From assembly GCF_014201115.1 (NCBI RefSeq), contig NZ_JACHDO010000001.1, positions 3,410,001 through 3,474,000 on the forward strand: 64,000 bases of DNA, given 5' to 3'. Below the pieces are notes generated by a model, which was given only the letters and a program-made list of their open reading frames with translations, had not been told where the DNA came from and made no database searches. Positions 26,961 to 35,156 of the stretch are shown one piece after another (position 1 is the stretch's first letter; every line of letters begins with the position of its first letter). The DNA is from Nocardiopsis metallicus (lineage in GTDB: Bacteria > Actinomycetota > Actinomycetes > Streptosporangiales > Streptosporangiaceae). Position numbers and translations under genes: made by a program.

Positions 26961-28136
26961 GTGATCGATTTCTCACTGAGCGAAGAGCAGCGCGCCATCC
27001 AGAGCTGGGTGCGGACCTTCGTCGAGCGGGAGCTGATGCCGCTGGAGAACGAGGCGCTGCGCCGCGAGCGCGAGGGCCACCCGCCCGGCCTGACCCGCGA
27101 GGAGAGCACCCGCCTGCGCGCGCTCGCCCGCAAGTCCGACTTCTGGGGTGTGGCCACCCCCGAGGAGTACGGCGGCATGGGCCTGGACCCGATCAGCGAG
27201 GCCCTCATCGAGATCGAACTCGGCCGGACCTTCCTCACCTTCAAGTTCGGCGGCGAGGCCGACAACATCCTCTACTACGCCAACGAGGCGCAGAAGCGCA
27301 CCTACCTGCTCCCCACCATCGAGGGCGAGCGCAAGTCCTGCTTCGCCATCACCGAACCCGGTGCGGGCTCCGACGCCAAGGCCATCCGCACCAAGGCCGT
27401 ACGCGAGGGCGATGCATGGGTGATCAACGGTGAGAAGACCTTCATCACCGGCGGCGAGGAGGCCGACTTCGCCATGGTCTTCGCGGTCACCGACCCCGAG
27501 AAGGGCGCCAACGGCGGTGTGACATGCTTCCTCGTCGACCGCGACATGGGCTGGACCTCCGAGCCCATCGACACGATGGGAGAGCGGCGCCCGGCCGCGC
27601 TCATCTTCCAGGACGTGCGCGTCCCGCACGAGAACATCCTCGGTGAGGAGGGCCAGGGTTTCGCCCTCGCCATGAAGTGGATCGGCAAGGGCCGCTACCT
27701 GCTGCCCGCCAGGGCGCTGGGCGGCTGCGAGCGCCTGCTCGACATGGGCATCGAGTACGCCAAGACCCGCGAGACCTTCGGCGCGCCCATCGCCGACCGG
27801 CAGGCCATCCAGTGGATGATCGCCGACTCCCAGACCGAGATCGAGGCGCTGCGCCTGCTGGTGCTGCACGCCGCCTGGCAGGTGTCCCAGGGCAGGGACT
27901 CCCGGCACGCGCAGTCCATCGCCAAGCTCTTCGGCGGGGTGAAGGCCAACGAGATCGTGGACCGCGTCATGCAGATCCACGGCGGCATGGGCTACACCCG
28001 TGAACTGCCCATCGAGCGCTTCTACCGGGACCTTCGGCTGCTGCGCATCTTCGAGGGCACCGACGAGATCCAGCGCCGCACGATCGCCCGCGACCTGCTC
28101 AAGGGCCATGTAAAGGTGGGCGCAACCCTCGGGTAG
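26961..28136 (+). CDS. Acyl-CoA dehydrogenase
   Basis: 391 residues, normal for the family. It shows the FAD/substrate motifs CFAITEPGAGSD and the C-terminal signature QIHGGMGYTRELPIERFYRDLR followed by IFEGTDEIQRRTIARDLL. The enzyme removes two hydrogens from an acyl-CoA, passing electrons to ETF. The GTG at 26961 has GGGAG 5 bases upstream. Probably repressed by the divergent TetR protein and induced by acyl-CoA or a related ligand. Confidence 0.95.
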   Translation: MIDFSLSEEQRAIQSWVRTFVERELMPLENEALRREREGHPPGLTREESTRLRALARKSDFWGVATPEEYGGMGLDPISEALIEIELGRTFLTFKFGGEADNILYYANEAQKRTYLLPTIEGERKSCFAITEPGAGSDAKAIRTKAVREGDAWVINGEKTFITGGEEADFAMVFAVTDPEKGANGGVTCFLVDRDMGWTSEPIDTMGERRPAALIFQDVRVPHENILGEEGQGFALAMKWIGKGRYLLPARALGGCERLLDMGIEYAKTRETFGAPIADRQAIQWMIADSQTEIEALRLLVLHAAWQVSQGRDSRHAQSIAKLFGGVKANEIVDRVMQIHGGMGYTRELPIERFYRDLRLLRIFEGTDEIQRRTIARDLLKGHVKVGATLG

Positions 28137-28152
28137 CCCGCGGGAGCCAGAA

Positions 28153-28208
28153 AGGGCCCGTGCCGCGCGTGTGAACAGTTCACGCAGTTCAAGTGCGGCA
28201 CGGGCCCT
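28153..28208. terminator. Large bidirectional hairpin between convergent genes
   Basis: 14-base perfect arms AGGGCCCGTGCCGC (28153-28166) and GCGGCACGGGCCCT (28195-28208). The loop contains a second small hairpin GTGAAC-A-GTTCAC (28171-28183). It lies between the stops of the acyl-CoA dehydrogenase and FKBP genes and can end transcription from both sides. Confidence 0.8.
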
Positions 28209-28261
28209 CGTGTTCGTCACGGGGTCCGGTGACCGAACCTCGTGACGGGATCTGACGAAAC

Positions 28262-28636
28262 CTAGTTGACGCCGACCAGGTCGACGACGAACACCAGGGT
28301 CTCCCCCGGCTTGATGACGCCGCCGGCGCCGCGGTCACCGTAGGCCAGGTGCGGCGGGATGACCAACTGACGGCGGCCGCCGACACGCATGCCCAGGACA
28401 CCCTGGTCCCAGCCGGGGATGACCTGACCGGCGCCCAGCTTGAAGCGGAGCGGCTCGCCGCGGTTCCAGCTGGCGTCGAACTCCTCGCCGGAGGAGTGCG
28501 CGACACCGACGTACTGGACGCTGACGGTGTTGCCGTGCCCGGCCTGGTCGCCCTCGCCGACGGTGATGTCGGTGATCTTCAGGTCCGCGGGCGCCGGGCC
28601 CTCGATGAAGTCGATCTCAGGACGCTCAAGCGCCAT
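28262..28636 (-). CDS. FKBP-type peptidyl-prolyl cis-trans isomerase
   Basis: 124 residues forming a single FKBP domain. Family features include VSVQYVGVAHSSGEEFDASWNRGEPLRFKLGAGQVIPGWDQG and YGDRGAGGVIKPGETLVFVVDLVGV. It has no signal peptide, so it acts in the cytoplasm, speeding proline isomerisation during folding. The ATG at 28636 follows a purine-rich GGGGGAA. Confidence 0.95.
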   Translation of the reverse strand: MALERPEIDFIEGPAPADLKITDITVGEGDQAGHGNTVSVQYVGVAHSSGEEFDASWNRGEPLRFKLGAGQVIPGWDQGVLGMRVGGRRQLVIPPHLAYGDRGAGGVIKPGETLVFVVDLVGVN

Positions 28637-28761
28637 AGTGGTTCCCCCTAGTTACTGACGTGAACAGAGGGGCCCAGGCTATCGCTGATGACCGGTACTG
28701 CCCGCGCTCCCGTAGGACCGACCGCGCTGGCGGGTGCGGCCGGGGTTCAGGAAACAGGGGC

Positions 28762-29145
28762 TCAGGAATCCGTCGCGGCCCGGTCGGACTCGCTGCGCAG
28801 AACACAGAACTCGTTGCCCTCCGGGTCGGCGAGGACCACCCAGCCCGATCCGTCGGGGTTGCGGTGGTCACCGACGAAGGTGGCGCCGATGCCCAGCAGC
28901 CGCTCCACCTCCTGCTCACGCGAGGTCTCCGGGCGCAGGCACAGGTGGATCCGGTTCTTGGACCTCTTGGCCTCGGGCACCTGGTTGAAGTGCAGCACGG
29001 GGCCCTCCGCCAGCAGCACCTGGGTCTCGTGGTCACCTGGTTCGGACTCCGCGTGCTGCGGCCTCCCGGTCACCCCGCTCCAGAACTGGGCCAGGTTGTA
29101 GGCATCCGCACAGTCGATCGCCACGTTGAGCACTGTTGAAGTCAT
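28762..29145 (-). CDS. VOC (glyoxalase/bleomycin-resistance-like) superfamily protein
   Basis: 127 residues with the paired beta-alpha-beta VOC layout: NVAIDCADAYNLAQFWSGVTG at the start, IHLCLRP in the middle and VLADPEGNEFCVL at the end. Metal ligands and substrate are not certain. The ATG at 29145 fits the family start. Confidence 0.85.
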   Translation of the reverse strand: MTSTVLNVAIDCADAYNLAQFWSGVTGRPQHAESEPGDHETQVLLAEGPVLHFNQVPEAKRSKNRIHLCLRPETSREQEVERLLGIGATFVGDHRNPDGSGWVVLADPEGNEFCVLRSESDRAATDS

Positions 29146-29220
29146 GCGCGCCAGCATTGCCGGTCGCCGCGCCGGGCGCCACCGGATTACGCCCCTGCCA
29201 GCGCGTGAGCGCCGGAGTCC

Positions 29221-30414
29221 TCACCCGTCCCGGTGGTCTCCGACGGTGGCGGCGACGACGTGGCCGTGGCCCTCCACCTTGATCGGGCCGCTGTCGGCCT
29301 GGATGAACACCGACTCCCCGCCGCGCAGGGTGACCCCCTCGCCGACCTCCGCTACCAGGTCCACCGTGCCGTGCAGCGCCAGGACCACGGTGGGGCCGTC
29401 TCCCGGCAGGTGTGCGGTGATCCGGCCCGGGCCGATCTCGTGCAGCGCGAACTCCGGGGCGGCCGGGCGGAACTCGCGGCGCCCGTCGAGGAACCCCGGC
29501 TGGGCGTACGGGATGGGCAGGACCGAGAAGTCCACCACGTCGAGGAGTTCGGGGGCGTCCACGTGCTTGGCGGTCAGACCCGCCCTGAGCACGTTGTCGG
29601 AACTGGCCATCACCTCGACGGCGGTGCCCTGGAGGTAGGCGTGCAGGTTGCCCGCCGGGAGGTAGAGCGCCTGGCCCGGCCAGAGCGTCACCCGGTTCAG
29701 GAGCAGCGACGCGACCGCGCCCGGGTCCCCGGGGTAACGGGCCGCCAGGTCCACGACGATCTCGGCGTGCGCGCCGCGTCTGCCTCTACCCGACCACTCC
29801 TGGACGAACTCGTCGATCATCCGGCACCGGTCCGGGGCCGGAAGGCTCAGCAGGCGGGTGAGGGCGGCCCGGAGCGCGGCGTGGGTGTCGGTGGCGGACA
29901 GGTCCTCGCGCAGGGCGTTGGCGAGTTCGTTGTCGAGCCCGCTGAGGTCGGCGACGGTGGCGGCGGGCTCACGGAAGCCGCACAGGGCCTCGAAGGGTTC
30001 CAGGGCCAGGAGGAGTTCGGGCTTGTGGTGCGGGTCGCGGTAGTTGCGGTGCGGGGCGTCCACGGGGATACCCGCGCGCTCCTCGGCCTCGTAGCCGGAG
30101 CGGGCGCGGTCGGCGTCGGGGTGCACCTGGAGGGAGAGGGGGGCTTCGGCGGCGAGGTACTTGAGGAGGTAGGGCAGGCGGGCGCCGAAGCGTTCGGCGG
30201 TGCTCACGCCCAGGACGCGGTGGGGATCCGCCGCGATCAGTTCGGGCAGGGACTTGGAGCCGTCGTCGCAGTGCGCGGTGCTGGGGGCGCCGTGGTGGGC
30301 GCCCAGCCAGAGCTCCGCCTGGGGGGTACCGTCGGGTTCGGTGCCCAGCAGGCGAGGGATGGCCGTGCGTGCTCCCCAGGCGTACGGTCGTACCCGGTTG
30401 GTGAGCCTGTGCAT
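29221..30414 (-). CDS. manA: Mannose-6-phosphate isomerase, class I
   Basis: 397 residues. Metal-binding and active-site segments are visible: LSLQVHPDADRA, HHKPELLLALEPFEALCGFR and LPAGNLHAYLQGTAVEVMASSDNVLRAGLT. The enzyme interconverts fructose-6-phosphate and mannose-6-phosphate to feed GDP-mannose for glycans. The ATG at 30414 has GGGGAG upstream and starts MHRLTNRVRPYAWG, the family's usual opening. Confidence 0.95.
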   Translation of the reverse strand: MHRLTNRVRPYAWGARTAIPRLLGTEPDGTPQAELWLGAHHGAPSTAHCDDGSKSLPELIAADPHRVLGVSTAERFGARLPYLLKYLAAEAPLSLQVHPDADRARSGYEAEERAGIPVDAPHRNYRDPHHKPELLLALEPFEALCGFREPAATVADLSGLDNELANALREDLSATDTHAALRAALTRLLSLPAPDRCRMIDEFVQEWSGRGRRGAHAEIVVDLAARYPGDPGAVASLLLNRVTLWPGQALYLPAGNLHAYLQGTAVEVMASSDNVLRAGLTAKHVDAPELLDVVDFSVLPIPYAQPGFLDGRREFRPAAPEFALHEIGPGRITAHLPGDGPTVVLALHGTVDLVAEVGEGVTLRGGESVFIQADSGPIKVEGHGHVVAATVGDHRDG

Positions 30415-30832
30415 CCGCTCCCCGCTTTCCCGTCGGCGTGGTCTCACCCCGTGGACGCTCCGGCGAGGCAGGAACAGTCTTGCCAAGAGAATCCTCCCGG
30501 TCGACACGGCACGCCCCACATCTCGCGGTAGTGCACACCTCACCTCGCCAGATGGGCAGGCGCCCTGTTCCAGCGCCCGGTAGCGGCAACGAAGTTACTG
30601 GGAAGTAAACCACGTTCCCGGACACGTGAACAGCACCACACTGTCACCTTCCAGAGACAACCGCCGATGCCCTCCGGAAGGACTGTCGGTGCCTTGCGGA
30701 TGACGATCAAATCACTCACGGCAGCGCGGGGAGCACCGCGGGGCGGCACCAGCGGGACCAGGTGTTCGAGGGCCGCCTCTGAGGGGCGGCTTCCCGGCTC
30801 CACCAAGCCCGGCACCACCGGCCCCTTCCGGG
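30415..30832. other. Intergenic region upstream of manA
   Basis: 418 bases between the manA start and the 3' end of a TetR gene, both on the minus strand. It should hold the manA promoter. A short GC-rich inverted repeat GCCGCC/GGCGGC near 30772-30790 may terminate the TetR transcript. A 92-codon minus-strand frame at 30540-30818 has no family and no ribosome site and is not called. Confidence 0.45.
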
Positions 30833-31384
30833 TCAGCGCTGCCTGCGCACCTCGTCCGAGGCCTCGGCCAACCGTTCCATCACCTGCCGGGTCAGCTCCG
30901 GGTCCGGCTGCCCGAGCCCCGCGATCGAGGACATGTACATGCCGTCCCCGGCCAACCGGATCGTCTCGGCGAGCACCGGGTCGGTGAGCTCGGCGTGCAG
31001 GAGCTCACCCCAGCGGTCGAACAGCCCCTTGACCATCTCGGCCGCCTCCGGGGGGATGTCCTCCTTGCTGCGCAGCGCGGCGATGACCGCCCAGTACAGC
31101 TCACTCTCCGCCGTGCTCTGCGGCAGTGACGTACGCAGGAAGTAGCGGACCACGCCCTCCTCGCTCACCACCGCCTCACGGAACTCCTCCTCCGCCAGCG
31201 CCCGGATGCGCTCCATGAGGCCGACCATCATGGCCGCCTTGGAGGGGAAGTGGTAGAGCAGCCCTCCCTTGGACACCTCGGCGGTGCGGGCCACCAGTTC
31301 CAGGGTCACCGAGGAATAGCCGTCGCTGATCAGGATGTCCTGCAGGGCGTCGAGGATGCGGTCGCGCGTATTCGATGTGCTCAC
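30833..31384 (-). CDS. TetR family regulator
   Basis: 183 residues with HTH SVTLELVARTAEVSKGGLLYHFPSKAAMM and a helical C-terminal domain. The GTG at 31384 (MSTSNTRDRI) gives the normal distance to the HTH. A tandem 19-base operator lies 8 bases upstream, shared with the divergent MFS exporter. Confidence 0.9.
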   Translation of the reverse strand: MSTSNTRDRILDALQDILISDGYSSVTLELVARTAEVSKGGLLYHFPSKAAMMVGLMERIRALAEEEFREAVVSEEGVVRYFLRTSLPQSTAESELYWAVIAALRSKEDIPPEAAEMVKGLFDRWGELLHAELTDPVLAETIRLAGDGMYMSSIAGLGQPDPELTRQVMERLAEASDEVRRQR

Positions 31385-31391
31385 GATTGAC

Positions 31392-31429
31392 ACTGTACCG
31401 GCTGGACGGTACTGTACCGGCTGGACGGT
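31392..31429. promoter_or_regulatory. Tandem 19-base repeat operator
   Basis: Two head-to-tail exact copies of a 19-base unit, actgtaccggctggacggt, at 31392-31410 and 31411-31429. Each unit is itself an imperfect palindrome (GTACC/GGAC core), a form bound by TetR-type efflux repressors. They lie directly upstream of the TetR start codon. Confidence 0.75.
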
Positions 31430-31592
31430 TGAAGAATCCCGGGCTGCGCCCGCGCCCCGAGTCCCACTCGCGGTTGCCGCACCCCGGTCGACCAGACTTC
31501 CCGCCCACGAAGCCCGGCACGACACCGACTCCCGCCGGGCCCGCGCCCTCACACCGAGCGGCGCGCAACCCACCGATCGATACGAGGGAAAG

Positions 31593-33320
31593 ATGAGTTC
31601 CGCCAAGGCCGGAAACGGCGCCACCCGCACGAACGGTGGCAACGGGGGCCCGCCCGCACTCGCGGGGCCCCGCGAGTGGGCCGCACTCGCCGTCCTGGTC
31701 CTGCCCGTGGTCCTGATCTCGGTCGACATGACCGTGCTCGGCTTCGCGGTCCCGGCACTGAGCGAGGCGCTGAGCCCCACCTCCGGTCAGCTGCTGTGGA
31801 TCATCGACATCTACGGCTTCATCCTGGCCGGCCTGCTGATCACCATGGGTTCGCTCGGCGACCGGATCGGCCGACGCCGCCTGCTCATGATCGGTTCGGC
31901 CGCCTTCGGCCTGGCCTCACTGCTGGCCGCGTTCTCACCCAACGCCGAAACCCTGATCCTCGCCCGCGCCCTGCTGGGCGTGGCGGGGGCCTCGCTGATG
32001 CCCTCGACCCTGTCCCTGCTGCGCAACATCTTCCTGGACCCGCGCCAGCGCCTGCTCGCCATCGCGATCTGGGCCTCCGGGTTCTCCGCTGGCGCCGCGC
32101 TCGGCCCGATCCTGGGCGGCTGGCTCCTGGAGCACTTCTTCTGGGGCTCGGTCTTCCTGATCAACCTGCCCGTGATGGCGCTGATCCTGATCCTGGTACC
32201 GCTGCTGGTCCGTGAGTCCCGTAACCCGGACTCGGGCCGGATCGACATGCTCAGCGTGCTGCTGTCCCTGGGCGCCATGCTGCCCGCCGTCTACGGCGTC
32301 AAGAAGATGGCCACCGGCGGCGTCGACGTCCTGCCGGTCCTGTCACTGGTACTCGGCCTGGCCCTGGGTTACCTGTTCGTGCGCCGCCAGCGCAGTCTCC
32401 GGGACCCGCTGATCGACGTGGGCCTCTTCCGCTCGCGCGTGTTCAGCGTGGCCGTGGTCACCAACCTGATGATCGTGTTCTCGATGGTGGGGTCGCTGTT
32501 CTTCCTCACCCAGTACCTCCAGCTGGTGCTCGGCATCTCGCCGATGCGCGCGGGCATCGTGCTGGTGCCGGGCCTGGTCCTGTCCGTCATCGCCAGCCTG
32601 GTCGCGGCCCGGCTGGCCCGCCACCTGAGCCTGGCCGCGATCATCGGAGGGTCACTGCTCGTCACGGCGGCCGGGTTCGGCACGCTGGTGTTCACCCCGG
32701 CCGACGACGTCACCCGCGGCGTCGTGCTCGTGGTCACCGCCTTCGTGCTCATCTCCCTGGGTGTCGGCTTCGCCGAGACGCTGACCAACGGCGCGATCAT
32801 GTCGGCCGCCCCGCCCAAGCGCGCGGGTGCAGCCTCGGCGATCTCCGAGACCGCCTACGAACTGGGCGGTGCGCTGGGCGTCGCGGTGCTGGGCAGTGTC
32901 CTGACCGCCTTCTACCGGGGCCACCTCACCGAGGTGGACGGGGTCCCGGCCGCCGCGACCGAAGCCGCCAGGGAGACCCTGGGCGGCGCCGCCCACACCG
33001 CCGCGGACCTGGGCGGGGCCAGCGGCGCCGCGCTGATGGACTCGGCCCGGCTGGCGTTCACCGACGGCATGCACCTGACCTCGGCCATCGCCGTGGTGAT
33101 CGTGCTCGCGGCTGCGTTCCAGGCCTGGTTCCTGCTGCGCGGCCGAGGCAACCCGGCCGTGGAGCACCAGGAGCCCGTGGTGACCCACCACGGGGCCGCC
33201 GAGGCTCCGCGAGAGACCGCGGGGGAACCTCAGGTCCGCGGAGTCACCCAGGGGGCCGCTGCCGCTCAGGGGACCGCTGAGATCTCTGAGGCCTCCAAGG
33301 CCTCCGAGTCCGCGAAGTAG
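31593..33320 (+). CDS. MFS transporter, DHA2 family (14 helices)
   Basis: 575 residues with 14 predicted membrane helices and a polar C-terminal tail. It has the DHA2 features SVDMTVLGFAVPALSEAL in helix 1, GSLGDRIGRRRLL in the first loop and the efflux motif C-like GAALGPILGGWLLEH. A proton-driven exporter of hydrophobic drugs. The ATG at 31593 has GAGGGAAAG upstream. Controlled by the divergent TetR protein. Confidence 0.93.
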   Translation: MSSAKAGNGATRTNGGNGGPPALAGPREWAALAVLVLPVVLISVDMTVLGFAVPALSEALSPTSGQLLWIIDIYGFILAGLLITMGSLGDRIGRRRLLMIGSAAFGLASLLAAFSPNAETLILARALLGVAGASLMPSTLSLLRNIFLDPRQRLLAIAIWASGFSAGAALGPILGGWLLEHFFWGSVFLINLPVMALILILVPLLVRESRNPDSGRIDMLSVLLSLGAMLPAVYGVKKMATGGVDVLPVLSLVLGLALGYLFVRRQRSLRDPLIDVGLFRSRVFSVAVVTNLMIVFSMVGSLFFLTQYLQLVLGISPMRAGIVLVPGLVLSVIASLVAARLARHLSLAAIIGGSLLVTAAGFGTLVFTPADDVTRGVVLVVTAFVLISLGVGFAETLTNGAIMSAAPPKRAGAASAISETAYELGGALGVAVLGSVLTAFYRGHLTEVDGVPAAATEAARETLGGAAHTAADLGGASGAALMDSARLAFTDGMHLTSAIAVVIVLAAAFQAWFLLRGRGNPAVEHQEPVVTHHGAAEAPRETAGEPQVRGVTQGAAAAQGTAEISEASKASESAK

Positions 33321-33334
33321 CCACGACAGGCCGA

Positions 33335-33377
33335 CGGTGGCCGCGACGTCCCACTCCCCGGGACTGCGCGGCCACCG
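33335..33377. terminator. Hairpin after MFS gene
   Basis: Perfect 11-base arms CGGTGGCCGCG (33335-33345) and CGCGGCCACCG (33367-33377), 14 bases after the exporter stop. Confidence 0.7.
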
Positions 33378-33418
33378 CCGTGTTGTACCAGAGTTGTCCC
33401 GCGCCCCGGTGGCCAAGG

Positions 33419-33440
33419 GCCCGGGGCACGGGCCCCGGGC
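33419..33440. terminator. GC-rich hairpin after moeA-like gene
   Basis: Arms GCCCGGGGC (33419-33427) and GCCCCGGGC (33432-33440) with a 4-base loop, about 20 bases beyond the stop of the convergent MoeA gene. Confidence 0.65.
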
Positions 33441-33461
33441 AGAAGTCCGGGGCCCGAGCGC

Positions 33462-34682
33462 TCATGGCAGCCGCAGGAGCTCCACCTCGCCTGTCCCGTC
33501 CCACCCCGGGGGCAGCACGGCATAGGCCTCGGCGAGCGCGGCGCCGCGCAGACTGCCCGGCCGGTCATGCCCCACCGCTTCAGCTCGTCCCTCCCGCAGA
33601 CGCACCGCCACCAGGCAGGCGTCGTCAGGGCGGGCACGCACCTGTCCGACCAGTGGGAACCTCCCCAGGCCGAGCGACGGATCAGGTCGCCCGGACATCG
33701 CGCTCAGCAGCGGTACCAGCAAGGTGAGCGAGGCCACCAGCGCGGCGTTCGGGTTTCCGGGCAGTCCCACGAACAGTGTTCCGCCCGCGGAGCCGTCAGC
33801 AGGGACGTCCACGTGGGCGAGCAGCTGTGGGTGCCCCGGACGGCAGGCCACCCCGTCCACGACCGTCCGCGCGCCCATCGCCCCCAGCACCCCGCGCAGA
33901 TGATCAGCGGGCCCCTTCGAGGAGGACCCGCACACCACCACCACATCGCTCCTGGCCGTGGTCAACGCCTCAGCCAGGTCCTCATAACCGTCACCCAGCG
34001 TCCGAACCCGCTCCAGGCGGGCACCGGCCCAGCTCACCACCCCGGGCAGCAGCGGACCGATCGCGTCACGCACCACGCCCTCCCCCGGGAGCCCGTTCGT
34101 GGCGATCTCGTCCCCGGTGACCAGCACCGTCACCGTGGGCAGTCGCACACTCAGAGCGTCATGGCCCAGGCTCGCCGCCAACCCCAACACCGCCGGGGTC
34201 ACCTCGGTCCCCGCCGCCAGCACCGTCTCCCCCGGAGCGGTCTCCTCACCCGACCAGCGCACGTGCCGACCTGGCAGGGCCTCACCGCGCACCCGGCCCT
34301 CCACCACCTCAGCCAGCTCATAGGGCAGAACCGCCTCGGTCCCCTTGGGCACACGAGCACCCGTGGCGATCTCCACGGCCTCACCCGCTCCCAACGAGAG
34401 CCCGGCCACCGGAACCCCGGCCAACTGGGTCCCCACCAGGCCCCAGGGCCCCGGCCCCGCCACCGCGAACCCGTCCATCGCCGATGCGTCGAAGGCCGGC
34501 AACCCCACCAGCGCCCGCAGGTCACCGGCGAGCACACCGCCCAGCGCACGCCCCAGCGGGAGTTCACGCACCGGAGAACCCGACTCCTCCCCCAGCAGCC
34601 GGGCCCGCTCACGCGCCCGCGCCCAGGAGGTCGCACCTTGGTGGCCGCCACACACCGAACCGTCCGTCACGGGGATGTCCAT
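33462..34682 (-). CDS. moeA: Molybdopterin molybdenumtransferase MoeA-like
   Basis: 406 residues. Typical MoeA segments are PLGRALGGVLAGDLRALVGLPAFDASAMDGFAV, IATGARVPKGTEAVLPYE, the MoCF-binding VLVTGDEI and GLPGNPNAALV near the C-terminus. The enzyme inserts molybdate into adenylylated molybdopterin. The ATG at 34682 has GGAG 4 bases upstream; a GTG at 34733 is an alternative start. Confidence 0.9.
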   Translation of the reverse strand: MDIPVTDGSVCGGHQGATSWARARERARLLGEESGSPVRELPLGRALGGVLAGDLRALVGLPAFDASAMDGFAVAGPGPWGLVGTQLAGVPVAGLSLGAGEAVEIATGARVPKGTEAVLPYELAEVVEGRVRGEALPGRHVRWSGEETAPGETVLAAGTEVTPAVLGLAASLGHDALSVRLPTVTVLVTGDEIATNGLPGEGVVRDAIGPLLPGVVSWAGARLERVRTLGDGYEDLAEALTTARSDVVVVCGSSSKGPADHLRGVLGAMGARTVVDGVACRPGHPQLLAHVDVPADGSAGGTLFVGLPGNPNAALVASLTLLVPLLSAMSGRPDPSLGLGRFPLVGQVRARPDDACLVAVRLREGRAEAVGHDRPGSLRGAALAEAYAVLPPGWDGTGEVELLRLP

Positions 34683-34885
34683 GCCGCTCCACTCCACACT
34701 TTCCGGGTGTGCCCCAGTGTCTACCCGGGTCACATGACGCGGACGCTACCGCCTGCGCACACCCTCGCCGAGGGCCACCGCACCACCCCCGACGAGCTCC
34801 GATTTGCCGTCTGTCGAATCTCCGCTAAAGTCTTTATCAGCAGCAAGGCGGGGCCAACGGAAACGGGGGCCGGGCCAAGCAGCAA

Positions 34886-34958
34886 GCGGACGTGGCTCAG
34901 CTGGTAGAGCATCACCTTGCCAAGGTGAGGGTCGCGGGTTCGAATCCCGTCGTCCGCT
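34886..34958 (+). tRNA. tRNA-Gly (GCC)
   Basis: 73 bases. The acceptor stem GCGGACG pairs with CGTCCGC, the anticodon loop is TTGCCAA, and the T-arm carries GGTTCGAATCC. No CCA is encoded. First of a three-tRNA cluster. Confidence 0.97.
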
Positions 34959-34998
34959 CGGAGGAGACGCGGGGCGAGCAATCGCCCCACGGGTACTC

Positions 34999-35069
34999 GG
35001 TGGAGTGGCCGAGAGGCGAGGCAGCGGCCTGCAAAGCCGTCTACACGGGTTCAAATCCCGTCTCCACCT
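34999..35069 (+). tRNA. tRNA-Cys (GCA)
   Basis: 71 bases. The acceptor stem GGTGGAG pairs with CTCCACC, the anticodon loop is CTGCAAA, and the T-arm is GGTTCAAATCC. Second of the cluster. Confidence 0.97.
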
Positions 35070-35082
35070 CCCAGTTCCACTG

Positions 35083-35156
35083 GGGCGATTAGCTCAGTTG
35101 GCTAGAGCACTACCTCGACACGGTAGGGGTCACAGGTTCGAGTCCTGTATCGCCCA
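35083..35156 (+). tRNA. tRNA-Val (GAC), likely integration site
   Basis: 74 bases. The acceptor stem GGGCGAT pairs with ATCGCCC, the anticodon loop is TCGACAC, and the T-arm is GGTTCGAGTCC. The adjacent integrase frame ends inside this gene, which makes its 3' half the probable attachment core of the accessory region. Confidence 0.97.

Noticed and set aside
30540..30818. 92-codon minus-strand frame upstream of manA
   Set aside because: No ribosome site, no recognised family, composition like the surrounding non-coding DNA.
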